A stretch of 45,132 nucleotides of DNA, taken from positions 1 through 45,132 of the forward strand of contig JANDJZ010000157.1 of NCBI GenBank assembly GCA_027943245.1. Reading direction: 5' to 3'. Numbering within the stretch: the stretch's first letter is position 1; each line of letters opens with the position of its first letter. Position numbers and translations under genes: made by a program. Positions 1-10,395 of the stretch are shown here, in pieces. Source of the stretch: Acanthamoeba sp. SK_2022b. Taxonomy: Eukaryota; Discosea; Longamoebia; Acanthamoebidae. The notes under the pieces were generated by a model. It was not told the DNA's origin. It did no database searches and saw nothing but the letters and a program-made list of their open reading frames with translations.

Positions 1-925
1 CACGCAACCCACCTCATCGCCAAGTTGTACGTGCAGCTCCTGCACTCTTCCCTCGTGCGTGGGGTGGTGTGCTGTGTGACTCACCCGCTCCATCGCTCGC
101 TGGTCTCTCGCTCGTTTCCCGTCGCTCCAGTGCGGAGGTGGAGGTTACCGTCAACTTGTTGATGGAGATCGACAAGCTGGTCCAACTTCTCGAATCGCCC
201 GTCTTCACATGTACGCAACACACGTGCATCCCATCGTACCTGCGCACCTGTGCGTTGCTGATCGATCTATGGCTGATTATGGCAACAGCGTTGCGACTGC
301 AGCTCCTGGAGCCTGAGCAGTACGGGCACCTGTACAAATGCCTCTACGGCCTGTTGATGCTGCTTCCTCAGAGCGCAGCGTTCAACACCCTCAAGAACCG
401 CCTCTCCTGCGTTTCCTCCCTCTCCATGCTTCAGCTTCTCCCCCGCGGGTACCTTCCTCCCTTCATCCGTCGCTCCTGCCGTTCCACCATGCCCCTCCCC
501 CGATCGCTAAACGAATCATCGCTACGTGTGTTACCAGAGTTGGCGCGACAGACAACGGCGCAGGCAAGCAGCAGGAGAGGATCCAGGAAGAGGCAATCGA
601 CTTCCAAGGTATGAAGAAGAAATCAACGCTTGCTCCTTGCTCTCGTCCGCTCATCAACGGTTCAACAGAGCTGCTGGCCCATTTCGTGGAGGTGCAGCGG
701 CGGCACCAGGACCACCGACGCAAGGCCTACAAGGAGGCCCTTACCGGTGGCAGCGGCGAGTCGAGAGGGGAGAGGGCGAGTGCAGGGGGATCCGGCGTGC
801 TCGCTTCCTCGAGCTCGCAGGTGCCCACAACGTCGCGACCCAAGGCCAACGAAAAGAAGAAGTCCATCGCCGCCGTGCCTGGCCTCGCCCTCACACAGCT
901 CTTCAGGAGTCAGCCTTCGTCCTGA
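1..925 (+). CDS. VAC14: VAC14, C-terminal part (PIKfyve/Fab1 complex scaffold)
   Basis: VAC14 scaffolds the PIKfyve/Fab1-FIG4 complex that makes PI(3,5)P2 on endosomes and lysosomes. Only the C-terminal end is here; the 5' part lies left of the window. Exons read 1-26, 131-210, 289-448, 538-608 and 669-925, and all phases join. The joined protein contains EVTVNLLMEIDKLVQLLESP, then LRLQLLEPEQYGHLYKCLYG and LLMLLPQSAAFNTLKNRLSC, the most conserved block of VAC14. This is followed by ELLAHFVEVQRRH, matching the end of the family. The last 60 or so residues are Ser/Gly-rich and basic, and are not conserved. The first intron uses a GTACGT donor at 27. The stop is TGA at 923-925, with AATAAA 23 bp downstream. 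Identity is sure; the exact donor near 448 is slightly less so. Confidence 0.93.
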
Positions 926-947
926 GAGCTTTATCGATCTGCGTGCC

Positions 948-953
948 AATAAA
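948..953 (+). terminator. Poly(A) signal of VAC14
   Basis: An AATAAA hexamer lies 23 bp after the VAC14 stop codon, in the right place and orientation for cleavage and polyadenylation. Confidence 0.65.
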
Positions 954-1694
954 CTCCACAGATGCGCTTGTGCGCTAGATTGCAGGTACTGGCTGCCATC
1001 TTGGGATGCTCTACGGAAAAAGCCACTCTCGACGTGATCCGTGGATCGCCCGTACACCCCATCTCCACGGGGCTGCGATGTCGAGCATCACAAATTGATT
1101 TATAGGTCCTGTTCCTCAGCGTTTTGATGACCCGTCCAACCAATCCCAGAGAAACGACAAAATTGCATAGAAGAGTGGGTTTATTGCGGAGGTGATGGTG
1201 TGGTGCGAAACATGATGATGCAAACAGGAGTGGGAGTACCGTGTAGACACTTACCACTCAGTAAGAGACCTTACTGAATCAAGCTAGTGCTAGCACTATA
1301 CAAGTGATTGGGGGGTTTAACATGTGATGTGTGGTTGTGGTTGTGCGTAAGATGATGATGCGAATGATGCATATACCTTGGATGGACTGCTAGAGCAGGT
1401 ATCCAGGTGCGAGTCTCCGAGGCGCGGTCCGGGATCCTCACTCGTGAGGAGGCTATCTAGAAGATCTAGAAAGGAACACACAGTTCCGTTAATCTCCGAC
1501 TCAGCAAAAGCACAGTGAAGTGCATGCGAATGGAGGAGGGATAGCGTCGTGAGCTAGCGTCTCAAGTCCTGGCAGGACGAGTCGCGTGGCTCGGGGTCCC
1601 TAGGGTCTTGACGAATCTCGACGAGACCGCGGGTACGCGTCGTGAGCAGCTCTTGCGACGTCGCTCGTTCTGAAGCCCTCGTCCTCGGATCAAC
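954..1694. other. Intergenic region between convergent genes
   Basis: No coding signal was found here: the open frames lack the G/C-ending codon pattern of the neighbours. The region is probably 3' UTR of the small minus-strand gene. A minus-strand AATAAA lies at 1185-1180, about 510 bp beyond that gene's stop, which would be a long 3' UTR for such a short gene. Confidence 0.5.
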
Positions 1695-1979
1695 TTAAGC
1701 GTTGGTCGAAACGAAGGCGCGGATGAGATCCTCATTGGAGGCGTAGGCGTCGATCTCGAACTCGGAGTAGAGGCTGGACTCGTAGTCCACATCGGCGGGA
1801 GTAGACTGCTTGACCGTCTTAGGGCGCTGGAGGATCTGAGAGTCGACATAGGCGTGGTTAATCTGCTTAAGGTTAGCACGACGAGGGCTCCTTCGCTTGT
1901 AGATGTTACGGGTGGCGACGCCGTTCCTCTGGCAGTTGTAGGTGTTGTTAGAGCTGGGGCAAGCGATGAAGGCGTTCAT
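1695..1979 (-). CDS. Unrecognised 94-residue protein, single exon
   Basis: I do not recognise this protein. It is an intronless reading frame on the minus strand, starting ATG at 1979 (context CAAAATG) and ending TAA at 1695. Codon use is strongly biased to C/G third positions (AAC, AAG, ATC, TAC, CAG, GAG), as in the best-expressed genes of the window, so I believe it is translated. The N-terminal half is basic and Asn-rich (NIYKRRSPRRANLKQ). The C-terminal half is acidic and aromatic (DYESSLYSEFEIDAY). There are two Cys near the N-terminus. No signal peptide or membrane segment is visible. It shares a 288-bp divergent upstream region with the diaminopimelate decarboxylase gene. It could be a lineage-specific small protein. 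Confidence 0.6.
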   Translation of the reverse strand: MNAFIACPSSNNTYNCQRNGVATRNIYKRRSPRRANLKQINHAYVDSQILQRPKTVKQSTPADVDYESSLYSEFEIDAYASNEDLIRAFVSTNA

Positions 1980-2267
1980 TTTGTCTTGGGTAGTTCAAGT
2001 GGGGATGGTAGCGAGGAGAGGTTTGTGTGTTCGCGGTGTTTGTGTGGTTTGCTTGCGGTGTGCTTGGTTGAATGGTTTTCAGGGTTGGTAAAAGTTTTGT
2101 CTTTTTCCCGTGGTTCAACTGGACCAATGGCTCGTTAGCTGGCAAATAAGCTGGAATTTTCCTCGTCTCGAGCAGCCACGTGGACACCGAAATTCCGACC
2201 CTGTCCACGGCAACATTTTCGACATTCCTCTCCTGACAACAAGTTTTTTCTTATTGACGACGGCAAA
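1980..2267. promoter_or_regulatory. Divergent promoter region
   Basis: These 288 bp separate two ATG codons that face away from each other (1979 minus, 2268 plus), so both 5' UTRs and promoters must lie here. The region contains T-rich runs and no convincing TATA box. Confidence 0.45.
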
Positions 2268-4519
2268 ATGGCGACCGGACCATGTGGAGAGGCTGTGTCG
2301 GCGGGGGTGGAGGGGCGGTGGTGGAGCGCGAAGAACAGGAGTGACAAGCTGCTTGAATTGGCGAGGGAATCCTCTCCGCTCTACGTCTATGATGGTCCGT
2401 CCGTTGCCCAGGCGCTTTCCCAACTCCGCAGCTTGGCCTCTATCGATTCCTTTTTCTATGCTATCAAGGCCAACCCTCATCCAGACGGTACCCCCCCATA
2501 CGGCCCTTGAATATTCGCTATATTACTCTTTGTTTATTTAAATCATTTATTTTGTATTTAATGTGTGTTTTTTTCCTGGCACAGTGCTCCGCGCGGTCTA
2601 TGACGCCGGGTTCGGGTTTGAATGCGTGAGTCCCGGCGAAGTGAAGCACGTATTGGCCTTGTTCCCTGATCTGCAGCTGGTTGACCCAGCGGCGCCCGCC
2701 ACAACCTCTTCGCCCTTCCGCGGCGGACGTCTCCTCTTCACGCCCAACTTCGCTCCTCGCAGTACGGACATTTCCGTTTCGCAATTGCCGCAGCGTGGCG
2801 CTGATATACCTGCCCTGGTCTTGTTGGCCACGCAGAGGAGTACGAGTATGCTTTGAGCGTGGGCGCCATAGTGACGCTGGGTACCGTACTAGAAGAACAG
2901 TGGGCGTGCTGTCGTGTCGCGCTTTGTTGTCTCGTTCGGCGTGCGTCGGGAGGGATACCGAGCAGCTGCTGAACTCTGACACCGTTACCGCAGCGTATGG
3001 AAGCTTGGGGCTCCACACATTTCTTGGACGCAACTCACACCTCCCTCTCCGTGGACATCGTGTCTTCTCATTCAGACTCGCTGTATCCTTTGCAGCAGTG
3101 GGGCTCCACATTCGCGGGCAAGCACGTCATGTTGCGCCTCGATCCCTCCGTGCGCAAGGCACGTGCAACGCTCTCTGGGGGTCTCGGTCTCTTCCTCACA
3201 CTGGAGACCAAACGTGAACCGCGCCTGCCTACACAGGGGCATCACGAGCACGTGAAGACGGCCGGCAAGGAGAGCAAGTTCGGCATTGCGTCCGAGGAGC
3301 TGCCCGTCGCGGCCGAGCTCGCCGCCAAACACGGAGTGCACGTGGCCGCACTCCACGCTCATGTGGGCTCTGGTACGCCCGAGTCGCGAGCCTTGTCCCA
3401 GACACCTTTGTGAACCATGGAGCTCATCACGCTTCCTTCGCGGCCAGGCATTCTGTCGTCCACCACCTGGAGGGAGAACGCCGACTACCTTGCATCATGC
3501 GCGCGCCAATACTTCCCTACGGCCACCTCCCTTGATCTGGGCGGGTACGCCTTGTCCACGCTCTTGACTGAGAGAGAGAGAGAGAGAGAATGGGGGAGAA
3601 AGCATAAGTTAATCGTCTTGTCACCAGTGGGCTGGGCATTGTTGAAGTGCCTGGTGAACAGACAGCGCTCAACATGCAGGTACGCCGTGGGGTGGAACGT
3701 GAATGGCCACTTTGGTGAACATGTTGACCATGCATGGCGTGGACGGGCTCCAGGAAGTCGACAAGCTGGTGAAGGAGTTCAAGGAGAAGAACCCCGAGTT
3801 CTCGCTCTGGCTCGAGCCCGGCCGCTTCCCCGTTGCCGAAGCGGGTACCGTCCCTCCACACCCCTTGCGTCTTGCGCTTGTGTATTCGGCGCACGTAGCA
3901 ACCTGAACGTGTCTGATGGTCAACCTCGAATGGGTCAGGCGTGCTCCTCTGCACTGTGACGCAGCTCAAGTCCAAGGGCAGCTACAACTACATCGGTAAG
4001 CTTCTCTTTCCACCAGTGTGACCAAGCAGGGACAACAGTTGAGCTTGGGTTGCTGTACTTGCGCAGGCGTGGACACAGGATTCAACTCCCTTATCCGCCC
4101 GATCCTGTATGCTGCACACCACCAAATTGTGAACTTGTCTCGCCTCCACTCCGCCTCCGGCGACGGGTCGTCCATCACCGCTGAGATCGTGGGCAACATC
4201 TGCGAGTCAGGCGACGGTGCGCAGCCTTCGATATTGCCAGCGGTTCCCGCATGAGCGCTCGCCTCACCCTCTCGTGCCACTGCTACCTGTTGTCGCAGTC
4301 TTTGGACACGCGCGCAAGATGCCGTCCGACACACAGGAGGGCGATGTTGTGCTCATCGCTACCGCTGGTGCTTTACACCTTCCCCCCCTACACACTGCCT
4401 GAGATATAATAGTATGAGACCTCTCACACGCTTTTTACCGATTGACAGGTGCCTACGGACATTCGATGGCATCCAACTACAACCTCAGGGAGCCCGCCAC
4501 CGAGCACTACCTCCAATAG
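2268..4519 (+). CDS. lysA: Diaminopimelate decarboxylase, bacterial bifunctional-enzyme type
   Basis: This PLP enzyme converts meso-diaminopimelate to lysine and CO2, the last step of the DAP pathway. There are twelve exons: 2268-2487, 2585-2761, 2836-2880, 3076-3158, 3237-3372, 3448-3544, 3628-3679, 3754-3844, 3939-3995, 4067-4216, 4299-4367 and 4449-4519. They sum to 415 residues. The PLP lysine is K67 in FFYAIKANPHP. Other landmarks are LLFTPNFAPR, KTAGKESKFG, LHAHVGSG, SLDLGGGLGI, the phosphate-binding WLEPGR, the active-site Cys/Asp in CESGDVFG and Tyr in AGAYGHSMASNYN. The wording is closest to the decarboxylase half of bacterial aspartokinase-DAP decarboxylase fusions such as those of Xanthomonas. 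No kinase domain is present. Intron 4 (3159-3236) begins GC and is discussed in the findings. An origin by transfer from bacteria is an inference. Confidence 0.92.
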
Positions 4520-5055
4520 GGACCCGTTCAAGTTAATCCTTTTCGCGGGGTGGTTGCGAGTGCCTCTTTCTTTCTGTACTGATTTATTTTAATTTTATTC
4601 AATGGAGGGAAATAACTTTTCTGTTTATTTCTTTTCTTTTTGGCCGTCGTCATCGAGATTTCGCACGAGACATCCTTCCTATTGGGGCGCTTCCGAAGTT
4701 GAACGCGGCTTTTTGGTTTCCGCGCCCCCCCCCCCTCCTGGCCCAGCAAGCCACACGCAGGAGCGTTGCTTCAACCCCACCACCTCATACCTCTCCTTCT
4801 GGAGAACTACCTTTTACAAACACAGCACGGCTTCGTTCAAGCAGCCCCTTTCTCTTTGAGAAAGGCAAACGAATAGCCCGACTTCCTCGTCACGCCCTTC
4901 GTGGGAAGGTCTTCTTTCGGTTCGCCTTCTGTGCCTCCCTTCGAGATAAAGTAGAGTTACATGCCTCGAGCACCTTGTGCTGTCGGATATCTAAACTAAC
5001 TTAGATGGTACTCGTCAGCAGAACTCGACTCAAAAGGCTATAGATAGACTTGACA
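4520..5055 (+). other. Intergenic, 3' UTR and next 5' UTR
   Basis: T-rich 3' UTR-like sequence (4520-4640) is followed by a C-rich and then mixed region that should hold the promoter of the next gene. No coding signal or RNA gene was seen. Confidence 0.5.
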
Positions 5056-7839
5056 ATGAACGGGGGACATCCACACCACCATCACCACCAACTACAGCCT
5101 CCCTTTCCCGAAGACGCGGTACCCCCCCCTCTGCCCTATAGCTCCCGTCCCTTGGTAGGTACTTGCATTCGATAGGCTCACCGACTCCGGCACGTGAGCC
5201 AGGAAGAGGAGAGCTTGACGGTTGAAGAGGCCATCGCTGGTCTCAAGGACACGGACAAGGGACGTCGGCTGGGCATGTTCCAGCTGCTCCACGAAGCCGT
5301 GTCCGGAGACACCCGCAAGGCGATCGCTGTCGGCCGCACCGAAGCTGCCTGGCAGGCCATCCACCAGGCTGCCCTCTTCCGACCGTCCTGGGACGGCGAC
5401 CAACCCGGTAGCCCTCCCTCTCCCTCCACCCACCCCCCCTCCCAGATCTCCCACCGCTTTGCGTGGACATTGGTCCTCCTAACGGCGAGCGGGCAGGTGT
5501 GGACGACCTGCTGTGCCTGGAGTCGCTGTCGTGCGTGTGGGCCATCTCCGCTCACGAAGAAAACAAGCCACTCGTGGTGCTCTACGGTACGACGCTACAC
5601 GAACGGGTCCCCTCGACGTACCACATTTAGAGGCTGACCCGCTTGATGCTCTTCTCTCTTTTTCTTCTATCCCGTATCTTGCTCACAAACAGGTGGCGTG
5701 GACGCGGTGATGTCGACGTTCCACAAGATCAAGTACGAGAAGGGCCATCCCAACTGGGCCGATTTCCTCCAGACGATGAGCGCCATCATCCAGAACGTGT
5801 GCGAGAGCCACTACGACAGCGGCAAGAAGAACGAGCTCCAGGTACACGCCTCGATCGCTGTCCTCTGGTTACAGGTGCTAAGAAGATGGCCCGCCTGACC
5901 CCAATCGATTCGATGCGGCGGGGGCGGCGGCGCAGGGGGTGCTGGTGAACAAGGGCGTGATGGACTTTCTGCATTTTATGGTCGGGGAGCGCGTCTTTCG
6001 TAAGAGGGAGGAGTCGTCCAACGAATTGGAGTGCATCAAGTTCCTCCTCTGCCTCACCATCGGCAACCTTGCCTACAACCGCATCAACCGGTGCAAACTG
6101 CCCCCCCTTCAGATTCCTGACGGCCCGCGTGTATGCTGACACGCTCGCGTCTGTGTTTGTATGTGCGTGGGTTGGAGGCAGGCCACTGCTGGAGGAGATC
6201 GGCGCGTTTGCGTTCCTGCGCAAATGCGTGCGCGACACCAAGATCCTGATCAAGAACTCGTGGCGCACGCTGCAGCCCTTCGTCCCGCTTCTCGGGCTGA
6301 TACACGACATCCGCCACGGCGAAAGCGATCCCCTGTGGGCCGTCGTCACTCTCGCGATCCTCTGCCTCGAGCAGTTCTCCTCCAAGTTTGGGGAGAGGGC
6401 TCGCCACTTTCTCTGGTGACCTCTCCTCGCCCACCCGCGTGTCCACACGACGCACTGGGGGAGGGGGGTTGGAGAAAACTCACGGGTGCATGGGCGTTGC
6501 GTGGTGGTGCAGGCGGACGTTCGCATTGAACGACACGCCAGAGACGCTGCGGGTGCTGCTCCGGTCGCCCTTGCTCAAGCAGAAAGACAACGAGCACCTG
6601 CTCGACGCGCTGCTGAGCCTGTGCAAGAACATGACCCTCGACGTCGGCCAGTTGACCCACAACAACGACCGGGCTGCCGCCAAGGAGCACATGGAGAAGG
6701 GCCTCGAGGACTTTGGCATGCTCTTCAACAAGCGGGAGATGTTCGCCGACCTCGTCCTCGTCGTGCCGCGACACGAGGCGCTCGCCTTTGTCGAGACTGC
6801 CGCCGGGCGTCTATCGCGCAACAAGATGAACGCGTCTCACACCGGCGGCGAGGAGGGAGAGGAGGAGGGACACATCTATTGCCATCGCGCCATCCTCGCG
6901 GCCCGCTGCAAGGTGTTTGCGGCGCTCTTTCTCCGGTGGGAGGCGAGCGACGACGAGGAGGGCAACGGCAAGGAAAGCGGCGAGGAGAAGGACGCGGGTG
7001 CGGTAGTAGCCGGAGGGAGACAGGGAGAGGAGAGCGGAGAGCTGGGCGAGGAGCGCGACGACGACGACGACGAACCCAAGAAGAGGAAGAAGAAGGACTG
7101 CACATCAGGCAAGGCCAAGAAGAAGGCCGCCGCCGGCAAGGACACCAAGAAGAAGCGCAAGAGAGACGGATCTCCCGAACACAACAAGCACATCAGAAGG
7201 AGGAAGGAGGCCCAGTGCACTGGTACGCCCCCCCCCCCGCTCCTCCCGGTGAGGTAGTTGGATGGCGTGGTGGCGGCCACTGATCAAGGGTTGCACCAAC
7301 GATCGCCGCGCGACAGGCAAGGGCGGTCTGCAGAGGATGGTGGTGCGAGATGTGGACTTTGACACGATGTACAAGATCGTGGAGTTCATTTACAAGGGGC
7401 GCGTGGAGCTCGACGAGGCGTGCGTGGTCGATGTGCTGCGAGCGGCCGACATCTACGGTCTTGATGCCCTCAAGTACAAGTGCGAGGCCTTCCTCGGCGA
7501 CAGCCTGGACCTGGACAACATCGCCAAGCTGCTCGAGATCGCGAACATCTACTCTGCGTGGCATCTCGAAAAACGGTACGACGACTCCGCGTCATGCTCA
7601 GCGATCAACCACAAGCCTGCTCACAACGATGGCAATCTGGCACCTGCAGGTGCCAGGAGTACATTCGCTTCACCTACAACGGGCACTTTGCCCGGGTGGT
7701 GGAGTCGGCTCTGTTCTGTGATCTGTTCGAGCGAATGCCGCACTACAGAGAGTCGCTGGCCGCCGTGTGCGACGCCTCTCTTGTGCCCGCCGTCACGACC
7801 TCGCTAGTCCCCCCCGTTCGCAATGCCACCGCCTGCTGA
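5056..7839 (+). CDS. Helical-repeat (armadillo-like) protein with a divided BTB domain
   Basis: Nine exons (5056-5154, 5203-5407, 5497-5586, 5693-5841, 5936-6090, 6182-6415, 6513-7222, 7317-7575, 7650-7839) sum to 696 residues with consistent phases. The N-terminus is His/Pro-rich. Residues of about 35-375 are all helical and leucine-rich (EEAIAGLKDTDKG, FVPLLGLIHDIRH, LLDALLSLCKNM), resembling armadillo/HEAT repeats. A BTB fold starts near residue 380 (FADLVLVVP, then IYCHRAILAARCKVFAALF). It is interrupted by about 95 residues of Glu/Lys-rich sequence and resumes with VVRDVDFDTMYKIVEFIYKG and AADIYGLDALKYKCEAFL. Related BTB proteins often act as Cullin-3 adaptors; that role is inferred here. 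The start is the first ATG in the exon, and the second exon could hold an alternative start. Partner and substrate are unknown. Confidence 0.8.
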
Positions 7840-8236
7840 CCACTGCGCGCGTCCGTGCGCCACCGTTGCCCCACACTCGGGCGAGAGGCATCCGCTCCTC
7901 TTCCTTCGTTTGTCTATGCCTTCCGTACCCTCGTCATGTGTACAACTACCCCCTATGTAACCGTTTGTAACTTCGTTTGTACATAACCAAACATGTTGAC
8001 TGTTTTAAGAGTCCCTCTCAATCCTATGAAAGAAGCTTTACACTTATAAACAGTGTATTTACTAGTCACTCCGACCGACCAAGCCGTTCGCGGACATCTC
8101 CGAGAGAGAGAGAGTGCACTCGGGGCCTCCTTGGCACGGTGGGCGCCCGGTAGGCTGAGCCGCTGGATCTGCGAGCCTCGGTCAGTTCTCTCTCTCCCTC
8201 TCGACAGCGACCGCGGTGCAGCAGCCTCTCCAGGCT
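7840..8236 (+). other. Intergenic, probable 3' UTR
   Basis: Nothing codes convincingly here. The first half is T-rich, as expected for the 3' UTR of the BTB gene. The second half holds a short GA run (8101-8114) and C-rich sequence. There is no plus-strand ATG between 8053 and 8237. Confidence 0.45.
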
Positions 8237-8679
8237 ATGGAAGACCTGTTGCAGGCTGTTCGTGAGTGGGTGGGTTGGGAGCGGTGGTGGTGGGTCTCCC
8301 TTTGCGGAATGCAGAGTTGGGCGGGAGTGTTGCGGGAGGTTTGGGCGGTGACGGTGTTCGTGTATCGGTCTGATGGCAGCGGCACAGCCTTGCCCAGCCG
8401 CTTCATGGGACCTATTGCCTGTAAGTGCGTGTGCTAGAGCCAAGAGACAGTGGTGAGTGCTATCTGGGTTGCGAGGCTTGTGGGCCACATGGCGAGGGAG
8501 GGGAGAGCAGGATCGGTTTGGCGGGATCCGGTAAGCCGGGCAGCAGCGCACGCAACAAAAACAACTGTGAGTAAGAAATGAATAAAGTCATGTCTTGTCG
8601 TTTGGTTGCAGATGTCGTGAAGATGTGGAACGCCAAGACAGCCGCCACTTCAGAGGCGGACGCCTCGATGGCAGCCTAG
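8237..8679 (+). CDS. Doubtful micro-gene, three small exons
   Basis: Exons 8237-8261, 8388-8420 and 8612-8679 have good splice signals (GTGAGT and GTAAGT donors, TTGCAG acceptor), compatible phases and a final TAG, giving a 41-residue protein starting MEDLLQAV and ending ASMAA. I do not recognise it. Against it: the unspliced frame also stays open to 8437, and a plus-strand AATAAA sits inside the proposed second intron at 8581-8586. The segment may instead be a spliced 3' UTR of the upstream BTB gene or a non-coding transcript. Confidence 0.25.
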
Positions 8680-9006
8680 GTTTGCGGCGACCCAGGTTGG
8701 CTCTGACAGGTTTCAGGAAGAGTGGAGCGGCATCTGAATCGCCACAACCTCTGCTTTTATACCTGTGTTGCGAATAGTTCTTCCGTTCGCTCTTCCGCCG
8801 TCTTCTCTCTTCCATGTCGTCAAACCATTATGGGAGCACGAGTCCTCGCCCCGCAGGCGAATGTTTCCGGTGGGACGAGGGCAAGAAGACCGGAAGAGAG
8901 AGAGAGCAAGTGTGTTTCTTTCTTCATTTTATTGGTGGGGAGGGGGACGCTGAGCATGCCCACAGGAGAAGAGGGCGATCGGCCCGCAACACGCCCACGG
9001 GAGCCT
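8680..9006 (-). terminator. 3' region of MAM33 with poly(A) signal at 8933-8928
   Basis: On the minus strand an AATAAA occurs at 8933-8928, about 74 bp after the MAM33 stop. The remainder of the interval shows no coding signal. Confidence 0.55.
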
Positions 9007-10182
9007 CTACTGCTTGGTGAAGGCCATCACATCGCGCACCCACTTGTGGTAAGCTGCGCCACGCAAACACGCACGCGAAAGGGGGGTGATGGTTAGCAAA
9101 GGAGAAAGAAAGAAAGAAAGCAAGAAAGGAGAGGTGTGGTGGCAGGCGTACCCTGCTCGTCATGGATGTGAGCGGCGGCGTAGGCAGCGGGGACGAAGGC
9201 ATCGTTGAGACCGATGGAGCTGAGGTAGAGGCGGAACTTCTCCTGGCCCTCGTCGTCGAGGCGCTGGGCATCGTAGGCCGATTTCTCGGTGCCATCGGCG
9301 CCCTTGATAGCCACTTCAGTCACCGTCACGGCCGACTCAGACACCACACCGTAGAGCGTCATGGTATCCTCAGCCTTCTTCACCTCAACGCTGAAGTGCA
9401 CGCTGCCGAAGCCCTCCTACCACCCAAACACACACGCACACGCTCGTGAGCTCAACAAGTCCGCAAAAGACTTGGGCGAGAGGAACGCAGTACCGCTTCC
9501 TCCTCTTCCTCCTCCTCCTCCCCCTCTTCCTCCTCCTCACCCTCAGCCTTCTCAGCGTCTTCGGCCTCCTCGGCGTCTTCGGCCTCTTCGCCTTCCTCAT
9601 CGCCCTCCTCGTCGCCGTAGTTGTCGGCCTCTTCGATGTGAGGATCGATCTTGACGGTGACCCTGCGTCGCATCAAGGCCTCAGTTAGTGCTTGGGGGGG
9701 ACAGCCACTGTACACAAAGGGACGGGTGAGTACTCGGCATTGAGGGCGGCGTCCTTCTTGGTAGCCACGATCTCGGCTTCGCCCATGCTCACGTTGAAGT
9801 GGAAGCGCTTGGCCCAGTCATCGAGGCGGCTCTGGAGCTCCTGATCCTGGCTCTTGGCTTCCTCATCCTGACCGAGGAGTTCCACCTCTTTCGCAAAGTA
9901 CGAGTGCAGCTCGGTCTCAGCGTTCCCTGCAGTGCCGCGATTGAAATCGCATCACGAGATTTTGATGAGAGAATTGGCAAGCTGCCGGACAGCCTTGCGA
10001 GCTAAAAGACCGGTGCCAATCGCAGTGAGATCAAAGAAAGATGAGAAAGATGAGCCGGGAGATGTACTCTTCTTGGTGGCGTAGGTGGCGGCAAGACGGC
10101 TCTGGCCCAGAACAGCAGACCTCACCAGGGCAGATGACGAAGCGATCCTTCCGGACGCGACAATTGACGAGAAACGACGCAT
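9007..10182 (-). CDS. MAM33: Mitochondrial p32/gC1qBP family protein (MAM33)
   Basis: This is an acidic matrix protein that forms a doughnut trimer and supports mitochondrial translation and ribosome assembly in other eukaryotes. Exons on the minus strand are 10182-10068, 9926-9734, 9662-9494, 9416-9152 and 9053-9007, giving 262 residues, the usual family length. Residues 1-35 are basic and Ser/Ala/Arg-rich without acids (MRRFSSIVASGRIASSSALV), a clear mitochondrial presequence. Then follow a coiled helix (ETELHSYFAKEVELL), beta strands, a long Glu/Asp loop, VHFSVEVKKAEDTMTLYGVV and the C-terminal helix pair containing FRLYLSSIGLNDAFVPAAYA and YHKWVRDVMAFTKQ, which is the family signature. 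It is divergent from the cystatin gene, 213 bp away. I exclude the longer upstream frame because the presequence begins at this ATG. Confidence 0.92.
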
Positions 10183-10395
10183 GCTGAGAGTTCTGGTATG
10201 CTGTGGGCAGAGGTGGAGATGAGATTGGGCTGCACCGCGGAAGTACGCACAGCAATTCCTGGAAGAGAGGAAAATAAAAGAAACGATAGAGAAACGCATA
10301 AATGAGACGACAAACCTCCACAATAAATTACAAAGAAATTACAAACCCACTACCAGGCAGAAAGGACAAACCGCAACAACCCACTACAACTGCAG
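10183..10395. promoter_or_regulatory. Divergent promoter region of MAM33 and cystatin
   Basis: These 213 bp lie between facing-away start codons and hold both 5' UTRs. The middle is A-rich (10265-10370). No clear TATA element was found. Confidence 0.4.

Noticed and set aside
3552..3610. GA-rich microsatellite as a possible CRISPR or regulatory repeat
   Set aside because: It is a short simple repeat inside an intron of the decarboxylase gene, with no spacer structure.
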